A stretch of DNA of 64,000 nt from Fallopia convolvulus (Eukaryota > Streptophyta > Magnoliopsida > Caryophyllales > Polygonaceae): NCBI GenBank assembly GCA_964016875.1, contig OZ024728.1, positions 28,009,328 through 28,073,327 of the forward strand, read 5' to 3'. Below are positions 34,608 through 47,040 of this stretch, in pieces. Position 1 is the stretch's first letter. Each line of letters begins with the position of its first letter. The notes under the pieces are model-generated. The model had not been told where the DNA came from. It saw only the letters and a program-made list of their open reading frames with translations, and did not search any database. The position numbers and the translations under genes are program-made.

Positions 34608-35600
34608 GTAGGTGGCTCTGCTATTTGGTTGCAATATATAGCTTTCAGTAAGTTTTTGGAATACTCTTGCTTTATGTGACTGGTTCCTTGTATAAATCAG
34701 CTAAGGTGGATAATGTTTCCAACTAGAGTTAAAGACCTCCTCTTCCTAGTGAAAGATGATACAAAAGAACAAGTGGAATTTAACTACATTATATGATACC
34801 TTTTGCTGAATCACAAGATACCCTATTCTTAATTTTGATAAAAAAAGCCATATGAAACCTTTTTTTTAATGACCCATTTGAATCTAATACAAGATTCAAC
34901 TGAAGAACAAGAATAAAAAGAAGAAAAAGAAGAAAAAGAAGAAGAGGACCACAAAAAATCTGTATTTAGTAGAGGCCAAGGATAGAAAACAATGCCAAAA
35001 CACTAGTACCTCTGCCTGACCATTCATCTTCATAAGAAACTAGAGCTACTACTATTACTAATATTAGTACTAATACTAGTTGCATTATTAGAAGTCAGTA
35101 TCCAATTACATAATTAATCAATAAATCAATTTGAAATCACCTAATTTAGCTTCAAACCCTAAAAAATCATATCAGACCTAATGTGTTGTAACCTAGGGTT
35201 CACGAAATCAAATCAAGTAAGGAAAAGCACTCAATTGAAGAGTGAAACTGACCGGATTAATCGCACTGCTGTCGACTTATGGACGATTTCAAAAGGTTGG
35301 ACGGCGAGACAATGGAGTGTGGTGTGGATGTACCCGTACAATTGATGTAGGCCTTCAAGGGTAGTCGGAGGCGGTACGGAGAGACGTTGGAGCGGAGTGT
35401 GGACGAAAGTCAAGAGGAAGGACATGGAGAAGACTCGTCGTCGGCCTGGGATGTTTGCAAGTTTAAGAGTCTTGAGAGTAGAAGAATAGGAGAAGGGTTT
35501 TACTTTTTGGGCTTATTTTGTAATATTTTGCAAAATAATAACTGCAAATTATTATATGAGGCGTTGCATAGCTGGTATGTATTTTAAACAGGTTAATTAT
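34608..35600 (+). other. Sequence around the captured exon, unassigned
   Basis: It begins as intron-like sequence and contains a purine microsatellite (AAGAAGAAAAAGAAG, about 34915-34945) and a GC-richer patch at 35250-35460 that looks like leader or first-exon sequence of some gene. No protein family was recognised. Confidence 0.35.
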
Positions 35601-36239
35601 GAGTTTGGTACTCAATCGTTCCACTAATCTTTTAAGTGTTTTAATTTAATCCCTATCTTCCTACCAAAAAAAATTAATCCCTACCTTTTCCTAAATCGTT
35701 TATTATTTGGTCCTTTGGTTAATTATTTTAAGGGGGGAATTGACCCATATATCCTCTTGAAGCTCTTTTATTACAAATAAGTAAGGGTCAATGTTTTAAT
35801 TAGCCCACTATCTCTCCATCAAAAGAACCGTATCTCTATTTCTGCTCTTTTAATTATCCGACTTTTCCCACTCACTCTATTCTCAACTTCCATGATTTTT
35901 CAACCGTCAATAAACTTCCCTTTTGCTTTGATTTTGTGTTTTTGATTAGTTTTCTCCTCAATTGTGTGGATTTTGTCGATTGATCGTTCTTCAGTTGCTT
36001 GATACTTGTTCATCAACGGTCGTGTCGTTGTTGAAGCGTAATTGCGGTACATTTCATTCGATTACAAATCAAAGCTTCATCAACAGTGCTTTGTTTCTCA
36101 ATTTCTGGTCTGTGTTCTTCTTCTTTGTATTTTTATGTTATTTATTTGTACTAATAAGTTGTTGCTTTGATTTCTTTTTTGCATGTTCTTGTGTTTTGTT
36201 CTTTTGTCAGGGTTATGCTCCTTGTTGTTTATATTGGTG

Positions 36240-36860
36240 ATGGTTGTAGGTTTAATTTCAATTTTAACCTTTAGTCTGTTGATATTTCGTTTCGCTTTTG
36301 GTCGTTTTTTACTTTTTGTTGACATTTTAGATTTTTGTTAACACTATAGTATATTGATTACATCTGTGTTATTGTTGATTTTAAGTGTTAGCATTGTGTT
36401 GACTGTTTTAAATTTGTGCGTATGGTTTACATTTTTATACTTTGATGATAATTTTGGCGTTTTGTTGGTTTTTGTTGACAATTGTAATGGATGTGACAAT
36501 GTGGTTTAATGTATGTTGATATTGATGACATTTGATATAATTGTTGTATTTTTACACATGTCTTTAGAGCAATTGAGGTTTTGTTGATAAATCTAGATAT
36601 TGTTGACAAATGCAATGCTTTGATGACCAATGTAGAGATTGTTGACATTTGTTATTCTTTGATGACATATGTGATCTTATAAGGTTTAGATGACAATTTA
36701 TATTTACATTTAAAACATTGTTGACAATTTTAGAGATTATTGCCATTTTTAATGGGTTGATGATATGTGTGATTGCATTCGCTAATGTTGTTGACAGTTG
36801 ATCTTATTGTTTGTTGACATATGTTAATTTTTTATGACAATTGTATTATTGATGACCATT
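36240..36860 (+). repeat. GTTGACA motif cluster, block 1
   Basis: About seven exact GTTGACA copies and many near-copies (GATGACA, GTTAACA, GTTGATA) lie on the plus strand in non-coding sequence directly upstream of the DUF1985-type exon. Spacing is irregular (roughly 20-130 bases), so this is a motif cluster and not a simple tandem array. Confidence 0.75.
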
Positions 36861-36878
36861 CTCTATGATTGTTTTCAG

Positions 36879-37897
36879 GTTGAAGTATGGAACAGAAGGA
36901 AATGCAATATATTTTTACCTCCATCCAAACATTATCCTGGGAAAGTTAACTGCTACAACAAAGTTGCTATTTTACGCACTATTAAGAAACATCTCTCAGT
37001 TGACAATTGGAATAAGTTGTGCAATGGTTGTTTGGGTCCTGCTGTTAAGTTTGGTGACAGGATGAGTTTACATTCCCAACTTATGCATCATGTGTTATTG
37101 CATGAGTTAGAAAGTAAATATGAGCATGAGACGTGGTTTAGGTGTGAGTGTTTGTCGGTTTTCTCTTGGTGATTTTGCTGCTGTAAATGGGTTAAATTGT
37201 TCCCAAAATGAGCCTCCTAAGTTCCCTCCAGTAGATATGGTGAAGGAGCTTGGATGTAATAGGTGTTCATTTTCAGAATTGGTTGAGATTTTTAAAAAAG
37301 CTAAAGGTGAAGAAAAAAAGTTCAAGCTTGCGAACTGGTTGATTGTTGAGGGTATTTTGTTGCCTCGACTCAGTCATGCGGATGTTAATCCAAATATCTT
37401 GGCCTTCTATCTGATTTTGATGTATTCAATGCATACCAATGGGGAGGCTTTCCTATGACCAATTGATTTCAAGCATGATGTAGTTTAATCAAATTGAGCG
37501 TGATTATTCAAAGTTCAACAATCCAAAATATAGATATGGTTACGCTCTGTTTGGATATCCTATAGCATTTATGGTATTGAGTTATTTTATGTTTCTTTGT
37601 TTGTATTTTATTGTTATGTAATTTTTATACGTGTTTTATATTCAAATTTGTTTTCGTGTACAGGTCTAGATTTTGGAGACTTTCCCTGCTTTTAAAGAAG
37701 TTTGTTTGTTTGATTGTAAAAATCCAAAAGAAATCCCTTATATGATGTGTAGGAGTGCGGGCTTGACCCGATTGAAGAGAGGGTTGCAGTTCTGGGTGTA
37801 TCATACATTGGTTGGACTTTTTGAAATAGAGGATAAGAAATTGGTATGCTTTTCATCCTATAATGAGAAGATTAATACTTTTATGATCCCAAGATAA
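36879..37897 (+). pseudogene. DUF1985-type (MULE-associated) gene, broken
   Basis: The exon follows a TTTTCAG acceptor at 36872-36878. Segment one (to about 37150) reads W-N-R-R-K-C-N-I-F then LPPSKHYPGKVNCYNKVAIL, with LMHHVLLHELESKYEHETWF. A frameshift near 37140 leads into segment two: CRFSLGDFAAVNGLNCSQ and FKLANWLIVEGILLPRLSHA, up to 37458. A third piece after an intron-like gap (37673-37897) has FWVYHTLVGLFEIED. The 'HxLLxxE...WF...F...EF..VTGLNC' layout is that of plant DUF1985 proteins, which are commonly encoded by MULE-type elements, often with a Ulp1-like protease. I found no protease part. Dead by frameshift. Confidence 0.6.
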
Positions 37898-37899
37898 TA

Positions 37900-38180
37900 A
37901 TATTGGCTTGTTGACAATACATTGTTGACAAGATAGTCATTTCAGTTTTGTTGACACTACATTGTTGACAGTATATTAGATGTGTTCTAATTGCTTACAA
38001 TATATGGTTGATATTACATTATTGTCAATTTAACAATTTTGTTGACACTACATTGGATGACAATAATTTTAGGTGATACTATTGTTAACAATATATGGTT
38101 GACATTGCATTGATGCCAGTTTAATAGTTTTATTGACACTACATTTTTGTTGACAATACATATGATGACAATAGGAATTG
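37900..38180 (+). repeat. GTTGACA motif cluster, block 2
   Basis: About six exact GTTGACA copies lie within 280 bases of intron-like sequence between two coding segments of the DUF1985-type gene, mixed with 'ACTACATT' and 'AATACAT' phrases. Confidence 0.75.
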
Positions 38181-38189
38181 TGAATATTC

Positions 38190-39308
38190 AAACGAGGTTT
38201 GCGATGCTGTTTTTGATGATTTGATTGAAAGGGTCATAGCGAAGCAACAAAAGAATTCTGAAGCATTGGCAAAGAACATTAATGATGCAGAGCCTGACTC
38301 TTTTACAAAAGATGAGTTGGTTGATTTTGTCTAAGCTCCGAGGACTTTAGAGTTCAAAAAAGCGGATATGGAACTGTTTGTTGATGTGAAACAACAACAA
38401 AATAAACAAGAAAAAGTTGGTTGCAAGAGGAAGAGTTTTCTAGGATTTGTGGTAATGTGAATGAAGGCGACACATCCAGCAGTGTCCGTAACGGAAAAAG
38501 AAGGTTGGAGCATTGAGGAGTTTTGATGGAGGCAAAGGTAGGAAGAAGGTTCTTGTTGACAAACAGAAGAGCAAAAAGCTTAAGGTTGAAGCTAAGAGTC
38601 TGGTAAGGATTGAACGTCATCAAGATGTTAAAATTAAGCCAGATATTCAAGTTAAGAAACCTAAGTTGAGCCAACCTATTTGTAGTTTGCCAACCCTAAT
38701 CAATAAGTTTAAAAGGCCAACATCTGCGGATGAACTTGCTTTAGTAACGAGGAATGATGTTGTTGATGAAGGCTTGATAGGTAATTCGAAGAATGATGAT
38801 GTTGATGAAGATTTGATAGAGAATCTGAATAATGATGATGTTGATGAAGAGTTGATGGATAATCTAAAGAATGATGTTGTTGATGAAGATTATGTGCGTG
38901 TTGAAGATATTGAAGTTGCAAAGATTCTATTCTCTTCCAAGGAACAAGAGAATTTTATTGACATTGATGTTGATGGAGTTCCACTATCTTCCCAAGAGAA
39001 GATGGAGACTGAAAATTTTAAGAAATGCATGAACCGAAATGGGTAAAAGAGTTGAAAGAATCTATGTCTTCAATGCATAGGTTGATGAAAGATGTTCAGT
39101 TCAAGCTAAATGTTTAGAGATGAAATCGGTTCATGTGTCAAATCAAGTTGGTTACATTCAAAAGAGTTTAGTTACTAGAGGTCTGGTCTCTGATGTTTCA
39201 AATTCAGAATCTGATCCGGAAGCTGTAATTGATGTTCAACCTTCCACTGGAATGAAAGCTTCAGATCAATTGATTCCAAGTCTAGGTAATCTTGTTATTT
39301 TTTACTAA
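38190..39308 (+). pseudogene. Downstream Lys/Asp-rich coding remnants of the DUF1985-type gene
   Basis: The open piece at 38513-39046 encodes a Lys-rich stretch (KGRKKVLVDKQKSKKLKVEA), then four degenerate ~14-residue repeats of type NDDVDEDLIENL (about 38751-38890), then a mixed acidic tail. Weaker open pieces lie before (38195-38333) and after (39121-39308). This is low-complexity coding sequence typical of the variable tails of MULE accessory proteins. No domain was recognised. Confidence 0.45.
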
Positions 39309-39309
39309 A

Positions 39310-39726
39310 TGTTGAAATTTGATGACATTCTAATACAATCATTAATATATGTGGTTGACAATAGCTCATTCTTTTCTTCATGTTGAATGTCATCATTTGT
39401 GATATTTAATAATTTTGTTGACATTTTGTTATAGTTGACACATGCTCTGATTTGTTATAATTGAATCTTTTTTTTAAATTTTATGATGAAGTTTTGCTTT
39501 CATTTGTGATCTATTGCACTTAATATGCTTGTTGATGTTTATTATTCTTTAATACAATTGAAAAAACAAAGGACATAGGAAAAGAAACCAATGATGATTC
39601 AAAGGTAGATGTTGATGAAACCAATGTTAGATCAAAGGAAAATGTTGTTGAAAAGGAAGATGTTGTTGAGAAGGAAGTTATATGTGATGTGTCAAAGAAT
39701 GGAGAAAATCTTATTGTTGATGATGC
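39310..39726 (+). repeat. GTTGACA cluster, block 3, and end of the DUF1985 element
   Basis: Three exact GTTGACA copies lie between about 39354 and 39440 in intron-like sequence. Exon-like Lys/Val/Asp-rich sequence follows at 39567-39726, before the 92-bp repeat begins. Confidence 0.5.
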
Positions 39727-39818
39727 AAAGTTGATCTTTCTTAATCGTTATTCCTATGTGACTCATTTTCTCATCATGCACACAATAGGATTGATGACTT
39801 TTCACAAATCACCAACAT
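39727..39818 (+). repeat. 92-bp direct repeat, left copy
   Basis: It starts AAAGTTGATCTTTCTTAATC. The right copy is at 44434-44525 with about five differences. Similarity stops sharply after ..CAACAT in both. Confidence 0.75.
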
Positions 39819-39829
39819 GCCTCCCTCAT

Positions 39830-42800
39830 TTGAGCAATGTCATCAAGACTCGAAAATTTTTCAAACTCTATATCATAGAAGTAAATATTCCATGGATTTG
39901 AATCTACAACTTGTAGCTATCAACATTGTGCACTAAAGAATCAGGGTGTTCTAAGAATTGAACCACTCAACTTGTCTAAGTACATCAAGTAATAGTATGA
40001 CATGAGTTACATAACGTTTATTCTTTAAACTTGACGCTTTTAAAAGGCTTTTATGTTCCACATCCATTTCACATATGCTTTTAGGCGAGTAATCCTAAAA
40101 CTCCCTTGGAAGAAGCCTTACACTTCCACATATGTTTAGTTGAAACTTCTAACATGCTCCTACAAATGCACTCTCCAAAATTTCAGTAATGAAACAAAGT
40201 TTCAAAACTACCCCTTTTTATGTAGGCTAGAGCATTTCCTTTGATGGGCCTTTTATGCTTTCCAACCCTATGCCCTTAGCTTACCACATTGAATTCAGCC
40301 CTACACATTTCGGTAAGGGGGAATTGGGCATCCAAGCCATAGATTGATCACTAAGATTTTAACCCCATCCTTTGAGTTGAATTTAACACAAGTCCTTATG
40401 CTAAATCTCTAGGGAAGAGATCAACAACCTTATTGTGTTTTCCAAAACTCAACTGAGATGACTCTAAGTGTGAATTATTTCTCAAAATAATATTCCTTCA
40501 CACCTAAATGTCAAATTCTGACTCCAAGGACGAATTCAGCAAGATTGCCTCTTGGGACTTCCTAAGAATGAGCTCCCATCACCGAAATTAGGAATTCATG
40601 ACCACTCGTCGACTAGCGGTCTTCCATAATTAGGTGATCCAACTTGCATCTTAACCTTTCCAAATATTGGAAAGCATTTCCACACATACAAACCTTAAGT
40701 ATTTTAATCCTCATACCTTTGACAATGGCCATGTCAAGGGCTCAACACTTTATCACTTGAAAGTCTTCAAGTTATAACATACACTCTAGAACCATGTATG
40801 TTTTGATCCATAGGTATCCTAATCATGTGTAGAAATCATGGAATATACATTCCCTTCCAATGTATTGTAAACTTGAATGAAGATTTAGAAAATCTAATTA
40901 ACCTTCATCTCTTCACATTGGCATCTTCATAATTTTATCAATGAAGAACTTCATAAACAAGACTCTTTCCATCTTATCAATTTCATTTGGTTTCTACCAA
41001 ATCCAACATGTCATTTGCATATGTCTATATTAAAACTTCTTAACCAGAGTTATTAAACTTACTATATTTTCTCATGCTATAAAGCTTTTAGTTGCTTCAT
41101 GTAAATCTTTCATCCTAATCACCAATATCGTGGGAATTCCATAGGATCCTCATCCATACAAGATATGAGACGATTCAATTCTTCCTTTTCCTAGAAATCT
41201 TTCATCAAAGAAGCTTGAAGAATTATGCTCACAAGACATTTATCTTATCACAAGTGTTTATAACACAAGTTAAGATTTGTCTTTCACAAAACATGCCATC
41301 ATACATCCTTAGTTATTTTAATGGTCCTCTTAACCATATAACTAAGTTAACAAAGTTGTCAACATTAAGCCTTCATGGCGCATCGACACTTCTCTTTTCT
41401 TTCCTTGAATCCGAGGATGGATCAAACGTCCTCATAGGTCTCTTTTAAACCATTACTTGTACGGAAATGAAAGCTTTATAACAACTTTTCAAAATTTCTC
41501 AAACAAGTTCTTTTAATCCAACCTAATTGCATACAACATGAGCCACCCCAAGAACCTTATGGAGTATGTGATATTCCAAGTTTTAAACTCAATCACACGA
41601 CATTAACATCTCCTTTCAATGTAGGAAATCGTCCATGACTTAAGTATGACTCCATTGATTATAGAACAATCAAATCCAAGTGCCTCTTATAGGCACGCTT
41701 ATGAACTGCCAAATAGTGCAACGACGCCAAGCGCCAACCATGGATGTGTCTTGGCCACGACCAGCCTTAGCGTGCCATGACCTACGCACAACCGTGCCTT
41801 GTGACTCGCCAAAAATGGCGACGCTAAGCGCATCGCATTCGAAGGAGCGATGAACGTCTTTCGGCACGGGCACGCCTTCACCTCGTCGCAAGACTAGCCA
41901 TGCCTCTCACCGAGCACCGATAGACGGTGCGCCGAGGCATGTGCAACGCCTAGGACAAGTCAAGCCCTTGGCTATGTGCGCCGAAGTCTCAACCCATGTG
42001 CAGCGACTCCTAATGCCGAGCGTCGAGGGGTCCGAAGGAAAAACCCTATCACAGGCGTGCTTGTGGTGTGTCATGCATGCCACAACCACCAGCGCCGAGC
42101 GCTACGAAGAGCGGTGCCTAGTCTTGGAACACACACGGCGCGCCATGGCCCAAACAAGGTCGTGCCTTGGTTTGTTCCCATTCATGTCATGCGTCGACCT
42201 CTCTTCATGAAGATATTTTTGACATTAGTTCTTGTCAATGTAAGGCACATTCTATTTTGACACTTTAGACAAGTCAACAACTAGCCATACTTCATTTTTA
42301 GCTTCAAGTCATAGAATCTTTATATCTATATATGCGCGACAACACCGACCAAGCCATGACCGCACCTAGTCGTGCCATAATGTCGAAGTCTATGCATTCT
42401 TCCTCTATCACTTGCATGAGAAACCAATCCCATTTAGACATGCTATGGTTGTACTCTTCAAGCCACTCATCAAAGTCTTGGGGTCCTTCGTTGTCCATGT
42501 TGTTTAGCCTTATGGGACTAAGGGGTTCGATCTTAACTTCCCTCAAGATAGAGGTCACATCATTGATCGTTTTATCCCCTCGATATGTCATATCCTCAAT
42601 CTTAATAAAATAAGACAACAATGCAAAATAAACAACATAAACAAATATTCGTTGAAGATTGTTGATTTTAGGATAACAAGAATAGCATTTTTGCAAAGCC
42701 AAGTTGAAGTAAAGTCGGCCCTTGTAGATCCAAAAGGATAGTCAAGGTGGTTTGAGTAGACCCCTAAGGGTAGTCTCGTGAGTAGACCCCAAAGAGTAGT

Positions 42801-44430
42801 CTCGTTTGGGTGTAGACCATAAAGGTAATCACCACCGACTATTTAAAACATGTTATACAAAAGACTTGGATAATGGCAACGAGTCACTCAAATAATTCGA
42901 GCTTTCCTTCAACAAATATTGCCCCTATTCCATGCCAAAGATATTCCACAATATTGTTGCGAGATAAAACATTCCAACAAACGACAATGGAAAAGGTTGG
43001 CAAAACGATTTCCATTAAGAATAAACATACCTTATTCGAGCCTTGTAATTCCTCCTTTATCTTGACATGAACGAACCGATCCATGATTGAATCTTGAGGT
43101 TCCTCCTTGACGTCCACATGAGAGAATCGATCCATGATATCAACCAAAACGTGTTTGATTTATTGTGAGCACTCACTCTAGACCGCTCCCAATTGTCACC
43201 CATTTGTGTCTTACGACATCCTCCAAAAACTGACGCCATTCATGCCTTTTATAGACAAGTCATGGGCTGTCCAAAAGTGGTTAGAAGCGGTTACAAGAGG
43301 TTTGAGTGGTTGGAGGAGGTTGAGAGAATCTAGGAATGTTATTAGGAGATTCTTCTCTCTCCATAACCACCTTCATCCTTATCCACAAATCTCTCTCCTA
43401 TTCACCTTTAATTGGCATCCAAGGAAACCCTAATATGGCCCAAGTGTGTCGTCCAAAACCAGCCAAGAAAGCCCAAGAAGTTGGTCCAAAAAATGTTTCA
43501 AGAATGCCCATTGTCAAGCCCAAAATCAAGCCCAAGATGGCAACCCATTTGGCCCAAAAATCAGCCCATGTGTTCGGCCCATCTAAGCCCAATGCCACAC
43601 CCCATGGGCTGGCCCACATGGCCTAGGTCAAGCTAGCATAGCTAGGTACCAAGCTAGGTCACTTAGCTAGTGTAGCTTGCCCTTAGCTAGTTGAGCTGAT
43701 ATCCAGCTAGTTGAGTTGGCTTGAGCTGACTTCTAAGCTATTTGAGCTAACTCCTAGCTACTTTGAGCTTACTTGAGCTAAACCCTCGCTAGATGATCTT
43801 CCTACCAAGCTAGTTCTTTGAGTTAAGAGCTAAGTTAAGCTTATAGAGCTAACTTTAAACTAGTTGGAAGCTTTCAAACTCCTTTCTAGCATTCATAACT
43901 ATGTGCCAAGCTATTCCCATGCTTTGGTCTTTGTCTAATACATTCACCAAGCTTAGAGAAGCTACCAATCATTCCTATGATAATGTACATAGCTAAAATA
44001 CAATCTTTCCTTACTCAAAACATAAAACATAGCTTGGTCGAGCATCATGACAAGTGCCCGGCGTCTCGTGCCAAAACCTAGGCGCGCTGCAACACATGCC
44101 CTAGCTCCAAACCAACTATGTGCACTCGGTGTGACACAACCAAGGCATAGGCGCACCCCATCCGTCCCACATGCTCACGCCGCACACCTAGCACCATGCA
44201 CGCGTCGTACGCCTTGCATCGGCGCGCCTCTACCGAGCGTCGTGCTTGTGCCATGTCCGAGCGTCGCGCTTGTGCCGCGTCATCGCCAACATAGGCACGC
44301 CCTTGCTATGCGTTGTTGCACAAGTAGCACACTCGACACAAGAGGTTCTATGCCTTGGCGTCGGTGCGTCTCTTGGACTCATATCTTTTCTACGACCACT
44401 TTATAATCCTTTAATCATATCATGTCAAGT
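39830..44430. other. Unresolved block between the 92-bp direct repeats
   Basis: About 4.6 kb. 39.9-41.65 kb is AT-rich and has no clear ORF; its look is that of decayed retrotransposon coding sequence read backwards, which I cannot prove. 41.69-42.19 and 44.04-44.38 kb are two GC-rich pockets that share phrases such as CCGAGCGTCG. 42.3-43.15 kb has minus-strand open pieces (42304-42702, 42884-43147); the latter repeats an IMDRFxHVxxKEExQ unit. 43.4-43.62 kb is rich in GGCCCA/GCCCAA. 43.63-43.87 kb is packed with AGCTAG/GAGCTAA. The CTTTTATAGACAAG near 43235 could be a promoter. No family was recognised. Confidence 0.4.
43627..43870. repeat. AGCTAG-rich motif cluster
   Basis: Around twenty AGCTA/AGCTAG/GAGCTAA words occur in 240 bases. 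AGCT is self-complementary, so orientation cannot be assigned. Confidence 0.65.
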
Positions 44431-44433
44431 TAC

Positions 44434-44525
44434 AAAGTCGATCTTTCTTAATCGATATTCCTATGTGACTCCTTTTCTCATCATGCACACAATGGGATTG
44501 ATGACTTTTCACAAATCAACAACAT
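44434..44525 (+). repeat. 92-bp direct repeat, right copy
   Basis: It is the partner of 39727-39818, in the same orientation. Confidence 0.75.
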
Positions 44526-44589
44526 TCTTCACTTTCCTCAATGTTTTCTTTACCTACATTTGGAAAACAAAAATGTAATTTTTTGGGTC

Positions 44590-44725
44590 AGATAATGAAA
44601 CCAGTGCATAGAGGAGTGCCAAATAGTTCATTATAAACCTAATAAAGTGCATATAGTGGATAAAAAGGTGCAATATAAAATAGAAAAAGTGCTTTATATA
44701 CAAGTTAAAATGCAAAGTAATATAC
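44590..44725 (+). repeat. AAAAGTGCA motif cluster, 3' flank
   Basis: Several AAAGTGC/AGTGCA words lie just downstream (on the minus strand) of the FAR1-like pseudogene. Confidence 0.6.
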
Positions 44726-44775
44726 TCACAAGTTGACCTATTCTGATTTGCATACTTCTTGCATTTGCCACATTT

Positions 44776-47040
44776 TCATTTCTTCTTATTGCTGGTTTGA
44801 ATTCCAGACTCCTTACCACCTAGAATCCTCTTCCCACTCCCCTTGGTCTTGGCTTGTTCTGGTGGATGGATACTTATTGTGGTAGGCAATGATGTCCCAG
44901 CAAATTCCTCAACAATTTGTGCATTATATGAACTAGAACTTTGTATAACCAGGCCTTTTTTCATAAGAGATTCCTTCTGATCACTAATAAGGCACGCAAA
45001 GTCCTTCAGATGTTGAGTAGTATCTCGCTCTAAAAGTCCCATGCAGCAAAAAAAGTCAGAATTCAATGTATTTGTTAACTTTTGCCTTTCTTCCAACTCA
45101 GCACAATGATCAACCAATGAACCGACAATACAGAAATTTGGCTTTACGGTTGCAAGTTTAGTACACCGAGTGAGGACAAATCTGTTGGGAACGTGTGTCA
45201 TGTCTATATTTTTAAAGACAAAAAACATGTGCCACAAGGCATGCCAACACGTTCAAACTCTCTACATGAGCAAACCACATTGTCGTTATTCTGAGTGTAC
45301 ACAGTTTGCACTGTGGGCCTACCAGCTTGCACAATGGTACATGTGATGTCTTCATTTTCTGGGACCATACTAGTCAAACGGCAATCAAAACAAGTGGAAT
45401 ATATTTCTTTCTGAATCAACTTGAAGACTGTCAATGTGAAAACCTCTTATGAATGCCTCTCTAACTCAAGCGTAGTCCTAAAACCAGGAACCATAGTGGA
45501 AGAGTCATAGTTCAGCTTCGATTGTGTATGTCTCTGAGCGTCTAATGCACTCTCAAAGTGCACTAATAGCTCCACAAGCCTATAATTTCTATCGGTAAAA
45601 TGACCAAAGAAATTATTTTGTACCTCAGATATAGAAGTGGTCCTGACCAACCCACCAAACATGATATCTCTGAAGTAGGTTGGGATCCAAAACTGACGAA
45701 TAGAAAACATATCATGGAACCACTTTTTGTTGTCCAATGGATAAGCATCTACCAGAGCCAACCATTTCTCCTCAAATTCAGCCGGTTTGAGAGAGTAATT
45801 CCACACAATAGAATGAAGTTTCTCCTTGAAAGATGGACCATCTACATCAGCTTTTGTCTTCTCGGGAACCTTCAGCATGATGTGTCACATGCAAAGACGG
45901 TGGTGTGTATTAGGAAATACATGCGCTATTGGAGACTTCATGGCCATATCTTGATCTGTGACTATTATTTTTGGATCATTCCCCATGGATTTCTTAAACC
46001 TCTCGAAAATCCAAACATATGATTCAATATTTTCATTTAACAATCACCCGACACCAAATGTAACACACCTTTTATGGTGACCCAAAACGGTAAATGGAGC
46101 AAAACCATTTCATACCTATATGAAAAACAAAGACATTAATTCAAATCAGGAAGAGTGCAGTCCAAATATATAAAGGTGCACTACAAAGGACGAAAAGTGC
46201 ATTAAAAAGTACGAAAAGTGCACAACAAATCAATAAAAGATATAAAAAGTGCATTATAAACAGGTAAAAGTGCACCAGAAACTAATAATAGTGCATAAGA
46301 AAAGATATACCTATTAGTCCTGTATGTAGCATCAAAGGACACGACTTCTCCAAAGAAGGAAAAGTTTTTTCTTGAGATCGGATCAGCCCAAAACAACCTT
46401 GTCAACCGGTCTTGGGAATCCACATCGTATTCAAAGAAGAATGCATCACAAAGTTCTCTTTTTTGGTGAAATTTTCAATTAACACCTGAGCGTCTGAACA
46501 AGCAAAGAATGCCAACAAATCTCTTCGAAAGTTTTTGAAATCAACAATAGAAGCCCCAACATGCGAATAGCCACCTACAAGTTCCTTAAAAACCCTACGG
46601 CATTTTGTAGGACCAACATTGGCTTTAAGAAAAATCGAGGATAAATTTCTTATGGCCCATATGTAGATTTCGATTAGACTTTAAAAAATGCGAATATCTA
46701 CGCTCCACGGGCTTATATGTATGACGCTCTACAAATGTTCTCACTACATAGCCCTTTCTCCCAGCAAATTTAAAAACAATTCTTGCCACACAACCAACCC
46801 GTTTCGATCTCCTTTGACGAATTCAGTCAATCCGAGTATCCTTGTAACCTTGTTTTGAACATATCATCCACTTAGTTATGAGAGTGTCATCTTTTGTATG
46901 GCGGCGACTCCCGTGACAAACATCGAATGCACAAGCAGATGCAAATCTTTTGTAGAAGTCAATACCTTCATCCAAAGTGGTGAAAGTTTGACCTTTATAT
47001 GGTTTTAACTAGGATGGACAAGTGAACAAATAATACGTCG
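44776..47040 (-). pseudogene. FAR1-RELATED / MULE transposase pseudogene
   Basis: Read from 47040 downwards. FAR1-type DNA-binding part at about 47000-46650: FYKRFASA, DVCHGSRRHTKDDTLITK, then W-M-I-C-S-K-Q-G-Y and VGCVARIVFK. MULE core: LFWADPISRKNFSFFGEVVS then FDATYRTNRY (46420-46310), VTDQDMAMKSPIAHVFPNTH-type sequence (about 45980-45890), FSIRQFWIPTYFRDIMFGGL and TTSISEVQNNFF (about 45720-45600). A C-terminal SWIM finger C-S-C...M-P-C lies near 45290-45240. It is broken by stops, by a gap filled with non-coding sequence at 46100-46310, and by a frameshift inside the SWIM finger near 45232; the reading resumes as WHMFFVFKNIDMTHVPNRFV to 44776. Intact relatives are transposases or light-signalling regulators. 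Its introns are packed with AAAAGTGCA. Confidence 0.85.
46130..46310 (+). repeat. AAAAGTGCA motif cluster, intron
   Basis: About seven AAAAGTGCA-like words in 170 bases, inside the non-coding gap of the FAR1-like pseudogene. Confidence 0.75.

Noticed and set aside
36240..36860. GTTGACA words as ordinary W-boxes for host WRKY factors
   Set aside because: The core TTGAC is shared, but the W-box prefers C/T after it. The density and element-wide spread fit an element-specific motif better, although WRKY binding cannot be excluded.
43398..43636. Overlapping ORFs on both strands in the GGCCCA-rich patch
   Set aside because: Composition-driven; all frames give repetitive Trp/Gly/Pro strings with no domain.
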